Assembly (NCBI RefSeq): GCF_011006175.1 | Contig: NZ_CP048795.1 | Coordinates: 496,001 to 560,000, forward strand | Direction of reading: 5' to 3' | From: Hydrogenobacter sp. T-8 | Lineage (GTDB): Bacteria; Aquificota; Aquificia; Aquificales; Aquificaceae | Length of the DNA stretch: 64,000 nt | Shown: positions 50,570-60,059 of the stretch, piece after piece | Numbering within the stretch: position 1 is the first letter of the stretch | How the letters are laid out: each line of letters starts with the position of its first letter | Position numbers and translations under genes: made by a program | Notes under the pieces: generated by a model | Seen by the model: only the letters and a program-made list of their open reading frames with translations | Databases searched by the model: none | What the model was told of the DNA's origin: nothing

Positions 50570-50738
50570 TTATCCTCTTTCTTGCCTGCCTCTCTTTCCT
50601 CTTTTTCTTCTCGCTGGGCTTTTCATAAAACTGTCTTCTTTTAACTTCTGTAAGTATGCCTTCCTTCTCCACTATCCTTTTAAACCTCTTAAATGCCTTC
50701 TCAAAGGGCTCGTTTTCCATCACTTGAACTATAGCCAA
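50538..50738 (-). CDS. rpsU: 30S ribosomal protein S21
   Basis: 66 aa, basic. [37 protein letters not shown] is the S21 signature. Upstream SD GGAGG. Its 3' end lies in the coding region of the PilZ protein on the other strand. Downstream of lon by 14 bp. Confidence 0.94.
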   Translation of the reverse strand: MAIVQVMENEPFEKAFKRFKRIVEKEGILTEVKRRQFYEKPSEKKKRKERQARKRIIKALKKRSLL

Positions 50739-50752
50739 ACCTATTCACCTCC

Positions 50753-53119
50753 TTAAGTTTTGCCAAATATTATACCAAAAACCTCGCTAAGGTTCTCCAC
50801 AAAGTGCAGGGTCATCTTGTCTCTTACATACTCTGGCAGGTCTTCCATCACCTCATCCCTGTTTTTTGAGGGAAGTATAACCTCGTATATACCCGCTCTC
50901 TTGGCTGCCAGTATCTTCTCCTTTAGACCTCCCACGGGCAACACCCTTCCCCTGAGTGTAACCTCTCCTGTCATGGCTATGTCCGTCCTTACCTCCTTCC
51001 CCGTGAAAAGAGAAAGAAGGGCTACCGCAAGGGTCACGCCAGCAGAGGGACCATCCTTTGGCACAGCTCCCTCTGGCACATGCACATGAACATCGTAGTT
51101 TGAAAAGGTTTCTGGGTCTATGCCATAGTCCTCCGCTCTTGACTTTATGTAGGATAGTGCCGCTTGGGCGGATTCTTTCATTATGTCCCCCAGAGAGCCT
51201 GTAAGTATGAGGCTTCCCTTACCTTTGAACTTGGTGGCTTCTATTATCATTATCTCACCTCCTACCTCCGTCCACGCAAGCCCCACCGCTATGCCTACCA
51301 TGGGCTTTTCTTCTGATACGGTAAACCTCTTTGAAACACCCAGAAATCCCTTTATGTCCCCAGCCCTTACCTCAAAAGGCAATGGCTCGCCCTTGAGCTT
51401 TTTGAGAGCCAACTTCCTAAGTATGGAGCTGAGCTGTCTTTGTAGGTTTCTAACGCCGGACTCCCTTGTGTAGCCCCTTATGACCTCTAAAAGGGCATCG
51501 TCGTGGAAGAGGACCTCTTCCATTTTAAAGCCGTGCTCTGGTAAGAGTTTTGGAAGAAGGTGGTTTTTGGCGATAAAGACCTTCTCCTCCTCTGAGTATC
51601 CTGAGAGGTGTATTACCTCCATCCTGTCCAAAAGAGGTCTGGGTATGGTGTCCACACGGTTTGCGGTGCATATGAAAAAGACCTCAGATAGGTCGAAGGG
51701 CAAACCTATGTAAAGGTCTACAAAATTCTTGTTCTGCTCTGGGTCAAGCACCTCAAGGAGGGCTGCCGCCGGGTCGCCCTGAAAGGACAAGGAGAGCTTG
51801 TCCACCTCATCAAGCACAATAAGAGGGTTTTTTGTCCCACCCTGCTTCACCGCTTGTATTATCCTGCCGGGCATGGCACCCACATAGGTCCTCCTGTGTC
51901 CCCTTATTTCCGCCTCATCTCTTATGCCACCCAAGGATATGCGGACAAATTTTCTGCCCAAGGACTCGGCTATGGACCGTCCAAGGGAGGTCTTTCCCAC
52001 GCCGGGCGGTCCTACAAAGCAAAGTATCTGCACCGCATGGCTTTTGCCCTTTGTGAGCTTTTTCACCGCCAGGTATTCAATTATCCTGTCCTTTACCTTT
52101 TCTAGGTTGTAGTGGTCTCTGTCCAATATTTCCCTTGCCTTGTCAAGGTCATAGCGGTCTTTAGTGCTTTTATCCCAAGGCAGGTCAAGGACCCACTCAA
52201 GCCAAGTCCTTAGAACCCCCGCTTCTGCGGATTCGGGATGTAGCTTTTCAAGCCTCCTTATCTGCTTGTCTACTTCCTCCCTGGCTTCCTTTGGGAGCTT
52301 TAGCTTGCTTAGTTTTTTCTTGTACTCCTCTATCTCCGCCCTACGTTCATCTCCTTCGCCCAGCTCCTCCAGTATTGCCTTGAGCTGTTGTCTTAGGAAG
52401 TATTCCCTCTGCTCCTTTTCTATCCTCTCCCTTGCGACCCCTCTTATCTTGCTTTGAACCTCCAAAAGCCCCACCTCGCTCTGGAGATATTGATGAACAA
52501 GCTTGAGCCTTTCTACAGGGTCAAGGGTTTCAAGAACCCTCTGGGCTTCTACCGCCTTTATGTCCAATATGGATGCGGTCAGGTCTGCGAGCTTGCCTGG
52601 GTCTTCAATGTCCTTTATAAGCATTATGAGGTCTGGTATGACCTGCTTGCCGAGGGAGATGGCAGTGTCAAGCTGTTCCTTTAGGGACCTTATGTAAGCT
52701 TTTACTTCACTGGAGAGGTTTTCGGGGTCAAGCTCCTGCTCTTCCAAGGGCTGAATCCTTGCCACATAGTAATCCCCAGCCTGTTTGTATTCTAAAAGCC
52801 TTGCCCTCTTTATACCCTGTACCAGTATCTTTAGCCTATTTTCCTCTATGGGTGCAGACCTTACCACGTGGGCTATGGTGCCAATCTCGTAAAGGTCTTC
52901 CATGCCCGGAGATTCCACCGCCTTGTCCTTCTGCAGTAGGAGGAATATAAGCCTGTCCTTCTTTAAGGCTTCTTCTACCGCTCTTATGGAAAAGCTTCTT
53001 CCCACAAAGAGGGGGACCACCATGGTGGGAAAGACCACCAGGTCCCTGAGGGGCATCACTGGAACCTCAAAGGCTTCTGAAGGCACCTCCGGAACCCTTA
53101 CAAACTCTTCTGGAAACAT
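50753..53119 (-). CDS. lon: ATP-dependent Lon protease
   Basis: 788 aa, LonA class. N-terminal domain ([20 protein letters not shown]), AAA+ with Walker [12 protein letters not shown] and Walker [11 protein letters not shown], sensor and arginine region, then the protease domain with the catalytic Ser in [12 protein letters not shown] and Lys in [14 protein letters not shown]. Degrades damaged and regulatory proteins; homohexamer in the cytosol. SD GGAGGT before ATG. Ftsy lies 9 bp upstream on the same strand. Confidence 0.96.
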   Translation of the reverse strand: MFPEEFVRVPEVPSEAFEVPVMPLRDLVVFPTMVVPLFVGRSFSIRAVEEALKKDRLIFLLLQKDKAVESPGMEDLYEIGTIAHVVRSAPIEENRLKILVQGIKRARLLEYKQAGDYYVARIQPLEEQELDPENLSSEVKAYIRSLKEQLDTAISLGKQVIPDLIMLIKDIEDPGKLADLTASILDIKAVEAQRVLETLDPVERLKLVHQYLQSEVGLLEVQSKIRGVARERIEKEQREYFLRQQLKAILEELGEGDERRAEIEEYKKKLSKLKLPKEAREEVDKQIRRLEKLHPESAEAGVLRTWLEWVLDLPWDKSTKDRYDLDKAREILDRDHYNLEKVKDRIIEYLAVKKLTKGKSHAVQILCFVGPPGVGKTSLGRSIAESLGRKFVRISLGGIRDEAEIRGHRRTYVGAMPGRIIQAVKQGGTKNPLIVLDEVDKLSLSFQGDPAAALLEVLDPEQNKNFVDLYIGLPFDLSEVFFICTANRVDTIPRPLLDRMEVIHLSGYSEEEKVFIAKNHLLPKLLPEHGFKMEEVLFHDDALLEVIRGYTRESGVRNLQRQLSSILRKLALKKLKGEPLPFEVRAGDIKGFLGVSKRFTVSEEKPMVGIAVGLAWTEVGGEIMIIEATKFKGKGSLILTGSLGDIMKESAQAALSYIKSRAEDYGIDPETFSNYDVHVHVPEGAVPKDGPSAGVTLAVALLSLFTGKEVRTDIAMTGEVTLRGRVLPVGGLKEKILAAKRAGIYEVILPSKNRDEVMEDLPEYVRDKMTLHFVENLSEVFGIIFGKT

Positions 53120-53128
53120 ACCTACCTC

Positions 53129-54502
53129 CTAAGAGATTAACTCTTCTATAAAATCCTCCGCCACAAAGGGTTGAAGGTCCTCTATCCCCTCACCCACCCC
53201 TATGAGCTTCACGGGAATGCCCAGCTCCTTGCATATAGGCACCACCGCACCACCCTTTGCGGAGCCGTCCAGCTTTGTAAGCACAAGCCCCGTTACCTCA
53301 ACCGCCTCCTTGAAAACCTTGGCTTGCTGTATGGAGTTCTGACCTATTGTAGCGTCCAGCACAAGGAGGGTTTCTGTAGGCTCTTGTGGCAAAAACCTTT
53401 TTATAACATCCCTTATCTTCCTAAGCTCTCTTATAAGAGGTTCTTTTGTGTGAAGCCTACCAGCAGTGTCTATAAGCACAACCTGATAACCCTCTGAGAT
53501 AGCCTTCTGCAAGGCCTCGTAAACCACAGAGGCGGGGTCTGCACCTTCGTGCTTTTTAAATATGTCCGCACCACTCCTCTGAGCCCAGACCTCAAGCTGT
53601 TCTATAGCCGCAGACCTGAAGGTGTCTCCTGCTACAAGGAGAACCCTTTTACCTTCTTTTACAAACCTATGGGCGAGCTTTCCTATGGTGGTTGTCTTTC
53701 CTGAGCCGTTTACACCAAGAAAGAGATAGAGGCTTATGCCCTCATGAGGTTCTTTTAAGGGTGCTTCGCACCTGCTTATCTGAGAAAGTATTGCCTGTTT
53801 TAAAAGCCCAGAGAGCTGGTCTGAGGTTTTAAGGTTTTTTCTTATGGCTTCTTTCCTTAGCTCTTCCACTATTTGAAGGGAGCTTTTAGCTCCCACATCT
53901 GCCCTTATGAGCTTCTCCTCCAACTCCTCAAAGAGCTCCTCGTCTATTTTTCTACCTGCAAAGAGTATACCAAACTCTACCGCTTCCTTTGTCTTTTTCA
54001 GACCTCTTTTGAGCTTTTCCAGAAAGCTCTCCTTTTGTATAAGACCGAGCTCCTCCTGTATCTTTCTTATGACCTCCTCTACCTCCTGCCTTTTGAGGGC
54101 TGGTGCAAGTTTTATAGAACGGTTTAAAAGCTCAAGAGCCTTTTCTGGCTTTTTTGCCTCGTAGAGCAAAAGACCTGCCTTTTTTAGGCTCTCCCAGTCC
54201 CCGAGCTTTGCATACTCAACTGCGGACTTTTCTAACTCTCCCACTCTCTCATATATAAGAGCCTTCTCCTTAGCGGTTGCAAGCTCAGGGTCGTAATGCT
54301 CTATAAGCTGATAGGCGTAGTAGTATTTGCCCTCCTCCATGTATAGCCTAAAGAGAAGACCCCTCAGCTCTGGGTTTTCCTTAAACCTTTCCAATATCTC
54401 AATAGCCCTTTCCTTCTTACCCTTTTCTATGAGAGCCAGTATGGCGTTCTTGTTTCCCTTCTCTGCGAGCTTCTCTTCTTCTGACTTCCTCCAAAAGAGC
54501 AT
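53129..54502 (-). CDS. ftsY: Signal recognition particle receptor FtsY with helical-repeat N-terminus
   Basis: 457 aa. C-terminal NG domain: N helices (~165-235), G1 GVNGSGKTTTIGKLA, G2/DTFRSAAIEQL, G3 LIDTAGR, G4 TKLDG, closing GVGEGIEDLQPF. The first ~150 residues are not the acidic A domain usual in FtsY but TPR/SEL-like helix pairs (EKGKKERAIEILERF, MEEGKYYYAYQLIEHY, YERVGELEKSAVEYAKLGDW, EAKKPEKALELLNRSIKLA). This may serve membrane or partner binding. Starts shortly after a TAAAAT box inside the trpA 3' end. Confidence 0.93.
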   Translation of the reverse strand: MLFWRKSEEEKLAEKGNKNAILALIEKGKKERAIEILERFKENPELRGLLFRLYMEEGKYYYAYQLIEHYDPELATAKEKALIYERVGELEKSAVEYAKLGDWESLKKAGLLLYEAKKPEKALELLNRSIKLAPALKRQEVEEVIRKIQEELGLIQKESFLEKLKRGLKKTKEAVEFGILFAGRKIDEELFEELEEKLIRADVGAKSSLQIVEELRKEAIRKNLKTSDQLSGLLKQAILSQISRCEAPLKEPHEGISLYLFLGVNGSGKTTTIGKLAHRFVKEGKRVLLVAGDTFRSAAIEQLEVWAQRSGADIFKKHEGADPASVVYEALQKAISEGYQVVLIDTAGRLHTKEPLIRELRKIRDVIKRFLPQEPTETLLVLDATIGQNSIQQAKVFKEAVEVTGLVLTKLDGSAKGGAVVPICKELGIPVKLIGVGEGIEDLQPFVAEDFIEELIS

Positions 54503-54506
54503 AGAA

Positions 54507-55289
54507 TTAATATTTTACATCCTCAAGGGCATTCTTTATGCCTTTCACATGCTTTGAAAGCTCCTTAAGGCTTCTTTCGCCTGCAAGCCTGACAAAATGG
54601 CTACCCACCACCACACCATCCGCAAGGCTTGCCACCTCCTTTGCCTGCTGGGGCTTTGAAATACCAAAGCCTACCACCACCGGCTTTTTACAAACAGACC
54701 TGTAGAGCTTTAGGCTCTCCCTAAGCCTTTGTATAGGAAGCTCTTCCCTTGCACCTGTGGTGCCAGTCAAAGATACAAAGTAAACCATATGGTCTGAGCT
54801 TTCACATATGAGCCTGAGCCTTCCCTCTGTGCTTGTGGGCGATGCAAGGAAGACCACAGAAAGACCAAGTTTCTCACAAACACCTTTTAGCTCAATTCCC
54901 TCTTCTGGTGGCAGGTCAGGGACTATAAAGCCATCTATTCCACTGTCCTTTGCCCTTCTGCAGAAGTTTTCCAAGCCTATGCGAAATATTGGGTTGTAGT
55001 AAGTCATGAGCAGAAAAGGTTTTTCTGAAAATTCTTCTCTTAGCCTCAAAGAGAGCTCAAAGACATGCTTAGACCTTATGCCATTTCTTAATGCTACCTC
55101 ATGAGCAGTCTGTATTGTAGGTCCATCCGCCACAGGGTCTGAGAAGGGAAAGCCTATCTCCAATATATCCGTTCCCTCTCTGAGAAGAACTCTGAAAGCC
55201 TCCAGAGAGGTCTCATAGTCGGGATAGCCCACCATCATATAAGAGACCAGAGCCTTTTTGTTTTTCTTCCAAAAACCTTCAAGCCTCAT
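54507..55289 (-). CDS. trpA: Tryptophan synthase alpha chain
   Basis: 260 aa from ATG 55289. Cleaves indole-3-glycerol phosphate to indole. Conserved: LVSYMMVGYPDYETSLEAF, ILEIGFPFSDPVADGPTIQ (catalytic Glu), IDGFIVPDLPPEEG (catalytic Asp), VSLTGTTGAREELP and VGFGISKPQQAKEV. Overlaps the OsmC-like gene by 11 bases. No other trp genes here. Confidence 0.96.
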   Translation of the reverse strand: MRLEGFWKKNKKALVSYMMVGYPDYETSLEAFRVLLREGTDILEIGFPFSDPVADGPTIQTAHEVALRNGIRSKHVFELSLRLREEFSEKPFLLMTYYNPIFRIGLENFCRRAKDSGIDGFIVPDLPPEEGIELKGVCEKLGLSVVFLASPTSTEGRLRLICESSDHMVYFVSLTGTTGAREELPIQRLRESLKLYRSVCKKPVVVGFGISKPQQAKEVASLADGVVVGSHFVRLAGERSLKELSKHVKGIKNALEDVKY

Positions 55290-55683
55290 GGAACACTTCA
55301 AAGCTAACCTCTATCTGACAGGCTTTGCTAAGCATAGCGTAAACACTGCAGTATTTCTCAACCGATAGCCTTACCGCCTCTTCCACTGCCTTCTCCTTTA
55401 TATTCTTCCCATAGACTTTATACTTGAGCATTATCCTCTCGTAAACCCTCGGATGCTCCTCCCTTCTTGTTCCAGAGACTTCAATTTGTATGTCTTTGAC
55501 TTCCTGCCTTTTCTTTTTGAGTATGTTGGAGATGTCCACACCACTACAGCCTGCGAGGGCAACAAGCACAAGCTCCATAGGTCTGTAGCCCTGCTCACCC
55601 ACCAAAAGCTCTCCAAAGCTCGTTTGAGCCCTGTATGTATGCTCAAGCTCAGAAAGCCTAAGGCTGACCCTTTTCTCTTCCAT
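55279..55683 (-). CDS. OsmC/Ohr-family peroxiredoxin-like protein
   Basis: 134 aa. OsmC fold: GYRPMELVLVALAGCSGVDI with the first conserved Cys, and SVEKYCSVYAMLSKACQIEV with the second, the redox pair of the family. Reduces organic hydroperoxides in characterised members. The YhfA-type subgroup fits better than Ohr. Between accB and trpA on the minus strand. Confidence 0.88.
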   Translation of the reverse strand: MEEKRVSLRLSELEHTYRAQTSFGELLVGEQGYRPMELVLVALAGCSGVDISNILKKKRQEVKDIQIEVSGTRREEHPRVYERIMLKYKVYGKNIKEKAVEEAVRLSVEKYCSVYAMLSKACQIEVSFEVFHEA

Positions 55684-55684
55684 C

Positions 55685-56125
55685 TTACACGCTCGTATCT
55701 ATGATAAAGAGGGGCTGACCGTATTCCACCGTTTCTCCGTTTTCCACAAGTATCTTTACCACCTTACCCCTCACATCGCTCTCTATCTCGTTCATCACCT
55801 TTAGGGCTTCTACTATGCAAAGCACCTGACCGGGAGACACTATATCACCCACCTCCACAAAGGGCGGTGCACCCGGCGACGGAGACCTGTAAAAGGTGCC
55901 CACAAGGGGGCTCTTTATTACATGCAGGTTATCCTGAGGCGCCTCTTCGGAAGGAGGCAAAAGCTCTTGGTATCGGACCTCTTTGTAAGGCACCTCTACC
56001 CTTTGTAGCACCTCCTTCTGATGGGTTTCTATGAAGAGTTTAAAGCCCTCCGCCTCTATGGTGAGCTGTTTTATATCGCTTCCCTTGACAAGGTTTATTA
56101 TTTCCCTTATGAAGTCCCTATCCAT
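55685..56125 (-). CDS. accB: Biotin carboxyl carrier protein of acetyl-CoA carboxylase
   Basis: 146 aa. C-terminal biotinyl domain (~75-146) with the biotin lysine in EALKVMNEIES (canonical EAMKMMNEI); preceding Pro-rich hinge and SPLVGTFYRSPSPGAPPFVE. Carries carboxybiotin between AccC and AccAD; this phylum may use it also for 2-oxoacid carboxylation. accC is not adjacent. Its start overlaps the efp stop by one base. Confidence 0.93.
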   Translation of the reverse strand: MDRDFIREIINLVKGSDIKQLTIEAEGFKLFIETHQKEVLQRVEVPYKEVRYQELLPPSEEAPQDNLHVIKSPLVGTFYRSPSPGAPPFVEVGDIVSPGQVLCIVEALKVMNEIESDVRGKVVKILVENGETVEYGQPLFIIDTSV

Positions 56126-56700
56126 CAGGCTCTCTTTACCACCTCTATGTAAGCTCCCGTGCGTGTGTCCACCTTTACTATGTCTCCCTCCTTTACAAAG
56201 AAGGGCACCTGCACCACTGCACCGGTTTCCAGTTTGGCAGGCTTTGAACCACCTGCCGCTGTGTCTCCCTTAAAGGCTGGCTCGGTTTCCACCACTGCAA
56301 GCTCCACCTGTTTGGGAAGTTCAATGCCTATGGGCTGTCCCTTGTAGAAAAAGACCACCACCGTCATACCCTCTTTGAGGAACTTGGTCTCCTCCCTTAT
56401 ATTGTCCGCAGAAACAGGGACCATCTCGTATGTAGTTTGGCTCACAAAATAGTAGTAGTCTCCGTCAGAGTAGGAATACTCCGCAAAGACCTGCTCAAAG
56501 TCCGCAAGCTCAATGGCATCAGAGGACTTGTAGGTAATCTCAATTACGTTGCCCGTCTGCATGTTTTTTGCCTTGACCCTCACAAAAGCCTGACCCTTAC
56601 CGGGTTTCACATGCTCGTAGTCCAAGACCCTGTGGGGCATGCCATTATGCTCAATAAACATATCCCTCTGCACGCTGTTTATGTCAATCTTCACTCCCAT
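56125..56700 (-). CDS. efp: Translation elongation factor P
   Basis: 191 aa from ATG 56700. Three KOW/OB-like domains. Modification loop EHVKPGKGQAFVRVKAKNM with Lys at the conserved tip (PGKG). C-terminal domain with VVQVPFFVKEGDIVKVDTRT GAYIE-type ending. Relieves ribosome stalling at polyproline. The type with Lys would need EpmAB, or works unmodified. -10 TAAAAT 8 nt upstream implies a leaderless mRNA. Followed by accB, an order (efp-accB) common in bacteria. Confidence 0.96.
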   Translation of the reverse strand: MGVKIDINSVQRDMFIEHNGMPHRVLDYEHVKPGKGQAFVRVKAKNMQTGNVIEITYKSSDAIELADFEQVFAEYSYSDGDYYYFVSQTTYEMVPVSADNIREETKFLKEGMTVVVFFYKGQPIGIELPKQVELAVVETEPAFKGDTAAGGSKPAKLETGAVVQVPFFVKEGDIVKVDTRTGAYIEVVKRA

Positions 56701-56708
56701 GGTATATG

Positions 56709-56714
56709 ATTTTA
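56709..56714 (-). promoter_or_regulatory. -10 box (TAAAAT, minus strand) for efp
   Basis: TAAAAT on the minus strand ends 8 nt before the efp ATG, with no SD between. Spacer to divergent tldD is 45 bp; tldD keeps its own SD (GGAGG). Confidence 0.4.
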
Positions 56715-56745
56715 GCATATATTTTTAAACCTCTGGAGGTTCAAG

Positions 56746-58128
56746 ATGGTCAAAGAAATGCTAAAGGGAAAATCAGGCTATCTACTCTCTAATCTACTCT
56801 CTCAGGGTGGAGAATATGGAGAAATTTTTTACGAGAGGGCGCGCGCATGTAGGGTTCAACTTGAGGACAACAAAATAGATAAGGTTCAATGGGGTATTGA
56901 TGAAGGTGTGGGTATAAGGCTTATAAAGGGTGGCAAAACCTATTACGGATACACTACAGAACCCACCTTTGAAAATCTAATGGAGATAGTAAGGACCCTC
57001 GCAAGGGGCTTGGGGCATGGACCTATCAAGGTGGGGCAAAGGCATATAAGGGGCTGGACGGAGCTAAGCATAGACCCCGACGAGATGGACATAAACTACA
57101 GGGCTCAGTTTCTCTACAGGGCAAATGAAAAGGCAAGGAGCTATGGAGATAAGGTGAGGCAGGTGACAGTTGTCCTCATGGACCGCTCAAGGGAGATAAT
57201 GGTCATAAACAGCCTTGGGGAGACCGCCGAGGACACTCAGAAAAGGGTTGTCTTTTTTGTAGACGTGGTCGCTCAGGAAAACGGGCTTTTGCAGAGAGGC
57301 TACGAGTCTGCGGGCATAAGGGGTGGTTTTGAGCTTTTTGAGAGGGTTCCACCAGAGGAAATAGCAAAAAAAGCTACAGAGAGGGCCCTTCTTATGCTTA
57401 GGGCAAGGCCTGCACCTGCTGGTCCCTTTACAGTGGTGCTTGCCTCTCAGGCGGGTGGCACTATGATACATGAGGCGGTGGGGCATGGCTTTGAGGCGGA
57501 CTTGGTGCAGAAGGGGCTTTCTGTATACAAGGACAAGCTGGGACAGAAGGTAGCCAGCGAGCTTATTACTGTCATAGACGATGCCACCCTTGAAAACCAT
57601 AACGGCTCCTTTACGGTGGACGATGAGGGTGTGCCAGCTCAAAGGACTGTGCTTATTCAGGAGGGCTACTTAGTGGGCTACATGTATGACAGGCTAACCG
57701 CCATGAAGGAAGGCAAGCAGTCCACTGGAAACGGCAGAAGGCAAAGCTACGCCCACATTCCCATGGTAAGAATGACCAACACCTATATAGCACCAGGCAA
57801 AGACAACCCAGAGGATATAATAGCGGACACAAAGAAAGGTGTGTTAGTGGTAAAGATGGGGGGAGGTGAGGTAAATACAGTCACAGGAGACTTTGTCTTT
57901 GAAGTGATGGAAGGCTACATGATAGAAAATGGAAAAATAACCTATCCTATAAGGTCCGCAACTTTGATAGGCAACGGTCCTAAGGCTCTTATGGATGTGG
58001 ACGCGGTAGGCTCGGACTTAGGATGGAGTATAGGAACCTGTGGAAAGGATGGGCAAGGTGTGCCTGTAACAGATGCTCAGCCAACCTTAAGGATAAGGTC
58101 AATGGTTTTGGGTGGGACGGAGGTTTAG
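56746..58128 (+). CDS. tldD: Metalloprotease TldD
   Basis: 460 aa. Zinc motif HEAVGHGFEADLV (HExxxH) in the first half of the C-terminal domain, with GNGRRQSYAHIPMVRMTNTY IAPG downstream and a Gly-rich metal-binding C-terminal part. Works with TldE/PmbA as a heterodimer that degrades unfolded peptides and matures microcin or pyrroloquinoline-type peptides; tldE is not in the window. SD GGAGG before the ATG. The R-M genes follow without gap, in the same direction. Confidence 0.93.
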   Translation: MVKEMLKGKSGYLLSNLLSQGGEYGEIFYERARACRVQLEDNKIDKVQWGIDEGVGIRLIKGGKTYYGYTTEPTFENLMEIVRTLARGLGHGPIKVGQRHIRGWTELSIDPDEMDINYRAQFLYRANEKARSYGDKVRQVTVVLMDRSREIMVINSLGETAEDTQKRVVFFVDVVAQENGLLQRGYESAGIRGGFELFERVPPEEIAKKATERALLMLRARPAPAGPFTVVLASQAGGTMIHEAVGHGFEADLVQKGLSVYKDKLGQKVASELITVIDDATLENHNGSFTVDDEGVPAQRTVLIQEGYLVGYMYDRLTAMKEGKQSTGNGRRQSYAHIPMVRMTNTYIAPGKDNPEDIIADTKKGVLVVKMGGGEVNTVTGDFVFEVMEGYMIENGKITYPIRSATLIGNGPKALMDVDAVGSDLGWSIGTCGKDGQGVPVTDAQPTLRIRSMVLGGTEV

Positions 58129-59358
58129 ATGATTGCTATATCCTCAAAAATTAGAATGCCTTCATGGGATTTTGCAGGTATAAAGGCAAGTAATGGAAGG
58201 TATGGAATTCACGAATATCCAGCTATGCTCCATTATTTACTCGTAAGAGAGTTATTAAAGGAGTTTGGAGAGGGTAAAAAGGTTCTCTTTGACCCTTTTT
58301 GTGGTAGTGGGGTTTCTCTTTGTGAGGGTATAAGAGCAGGCAAAAAAGCCATAGGTATAGATATAAACCCTCTTGCTCTGTTAATAGCAAAGGTTAGGTC
58401 TTGTCAACTCTATGCACAGATTCCAATAAGAGAGATAATTCAAGAAGCTAAGTTGAGCCAACCAGATATACCAAAAGTAAAAAACCTTGAATATTGGTTT
58501 AAACCACAAGTTATTGAAAACTTAGGTAAGCTAAGGGCTGTAATAAAAAAATACAAAGGGACAGAGTTTTATGAGCTTTTACTTGTAGCATTCTCTCAAA
58601 CTGTTAGAAGTACCTCTAATAATCGAAAAGGGGAATTTAAGCGGTATAGAATTGATGAAAAAAAACTAAAATACTACAATCCGAATGTATTTGAAGTTTT
58701 TGGAATGACGTTGTTTGACTACATGCAGAGGCTCAAAGAAGACAATATACCAAACGGTATTCTGGAAGTGTATAGAAAAGATGTAAGGGAAAGTTTTTAT
58801 CTCAAAGATACCGTGGATATAGTGATAACATCACCTCCCTATGGTGATAGCAAAACGACCGTAGCATACGAGCAGTTTTCAAGTTTTAGTTTAGAGTGGC
58901 TCAGTGGATTAAACCCCTTTGGAGACACATGCCAAAGAGAACTTAAAAGTCTATCTTTGGGAAGTTCTAAAAATATGGATTTAAATACTTCCTTTGACTT
59001 TTCTCCAAGCCTTTATAAAACAATTCTAAGACTTAGTCAGATTTCTGAAAAGAGAGCAAAAGAAGTCCTTAACTTTTTCATAGACCTATACTATGCCTGT
59101 AAAAATATAACGCATATCCTAAGTCGGAAAGCAGTTGTTTGCTTTGTTGTTGGAAATAGGACTGTATCAGGAATTAATATACCCATGGATGATATAGTTA
59201 GAGAGATTTACGAAAGTTTAGGTTTGGTTCATAGAGGGACATTTATTAGAAAAATTCACAATAAAAGAATGCCGCTTTTGAACTCTCCTACAAATCAAGC
59301 AGGATTGAAAAGCAACACAATGCACTACGAATACATAGTAGTTATGGAAAAGGAATGA
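58129..59358 (+). CDS. DNA methyltransferase of a type II R-M system (N4-cytosine type likely)
   Basis: 409 aa. SAM motif FDPFCGSGVSLCEGIRAGKK (motif I) at residues ~55-75, and catalytic ITSPPYGDSK (motif IV, SPPY) near 230, the form typical of N4-cytosine methylases. Between them ~150 residues form a putative target-recognition domain. Starts right after the tldD stop, with base composition visibly richer in A/T than its neighbours, pointing to horizontal gain. Overlaps the endonuclease by 4 bases. By its partner the site is probably CCWGG or CCSGG, but this is a guess. Confidence 0.87.
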   Translation: MIAISSKIRMPSWDFAGIKASNGRYGIHEYPAMLHYLLVRELLKEFGEGKKVLFDPFCGSGVSLCEGIRAGKKAIGIDINPLALLIAKVRSCQLYAQIPIREIIQEAKLSQPDIPKVKNLEYWFKPQVIENLGKLRAVIKKYKGTEFYELLLVAFSQTVRSTSNNRKGEFKRYRIDEKKLKYYNPNVFEVFGMTLFDYMQRLKEDNIPNGILEVYRKDVRESFYLKDTVDIVITSPPYGDSKTTVAYEQFSSFSLEWLSGLNPFGDTCQRELKSLSLGSSKNMDLNTSFDFSPSLYKTILRLSQISEKRAKEVLNFFIDLYYACKNITHILSRKAVVCFVVGNRTVSGINIPMDDIVREIYESLGLVHRGTFIRKIHNKRMPLLNSPTNQAGLKSNTMHYEYIVVMEKE

Positions 59359-60059
59359 AAAAAGCGGATTTGCTAAGAAAACTAAGGGAGATTAAGGAAA
59401 AAGGCTTTGTAATGACCATGCGTATTGGCTCCACAGGTGTGGGATATACATTAGAGAAACTTCTGGGAGTGTCAGAGAATAATTTAGCTATACCAGATAT
59501 TGGTGGAAGGATAGAAATAAAAGCTACAAGAGAAGGTTCAAGCAATTATGTAACCTTGTTTACCTTTAACAAGGGTGTTTGGGTAAGACCCTTAAAGGAA
59601 ATAATAAAAACATACGGTTATTTAGACGCAAATGGAAGGTTAGCATTAAAAAGAACATTGTTTTACAATACGGACTCTGGTGGCTTAACAATTAAACTAA
59701 GAAGAGATGATATACAGGTATTTATAGACATTGTGGATTTAAACAATAATCTCTTAGGGTCCTATAATCTTTTTAACATACAAGCAAAGTTTTTGACAAA
59801 ACTCTCAACTGTTTTATTTTGCGTTGCGGAAACTAAAATAATTGACAACTTAGAGCACTTCCATTATAAAAAATTTTATATTCTATCTAACCCAACTCCA
59901 GAAAGATTTATAAAGGCTTTTGAAGAAAGATATGTGGGGATTGATTTGAGAATGCACTTGAAAGAGAATGGTTCTGTAAGGAATAGAGGAACTGCTTTCA
60001 GGGTTAAGGAAAACCACTTTCTAAATCTTTATGAAAGGGTAGAGGAGTTGCCAATATAG
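59355..60059 (+). CDS. MvaI/BcnI-family restriction endonuclease
   Basis: 234 aa. The N-terminal segment LLRKLREIKEKGFVMTMRIG STGVGYTLEKLLG matches the MvaI/BcnI family pattern ('l..IkemGyi.t.R.GpTGIGkTLEdlLGi.eNn'). Catalytic core PDIGGRIEIKATRE (Asp...Glu-x-Lys) follows, then SNYVTLFTFNKG. These are monomeric enzymes that nick one strand at a time in CC(W/S)GG-like sites. Same operon as the methyltransferase. The 3' end overlaps the convergent miaA by 31 bases. Confidence 0.85.
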   Translation: MKKADLLRKLREIKEKGFVMTMRIGSTGVGYTLEKLLGVSENNLAIPDIGGRIEIKATREGSSNYVTLFTFNKGVWVRPLKEIIKTYGYLDANGRLALKRTLFYNTDSGGLTIKLRRDDIQVFIDIVDLNNNLLGSYNLFNIQAKFLTKLSTVLFCVAETKIIDNLEHFHYKKFYILSNPTPERFIKAFEERYVGIDLRMHLKENGSVRNRGTAFRVKENHFLNLYERVEELPI

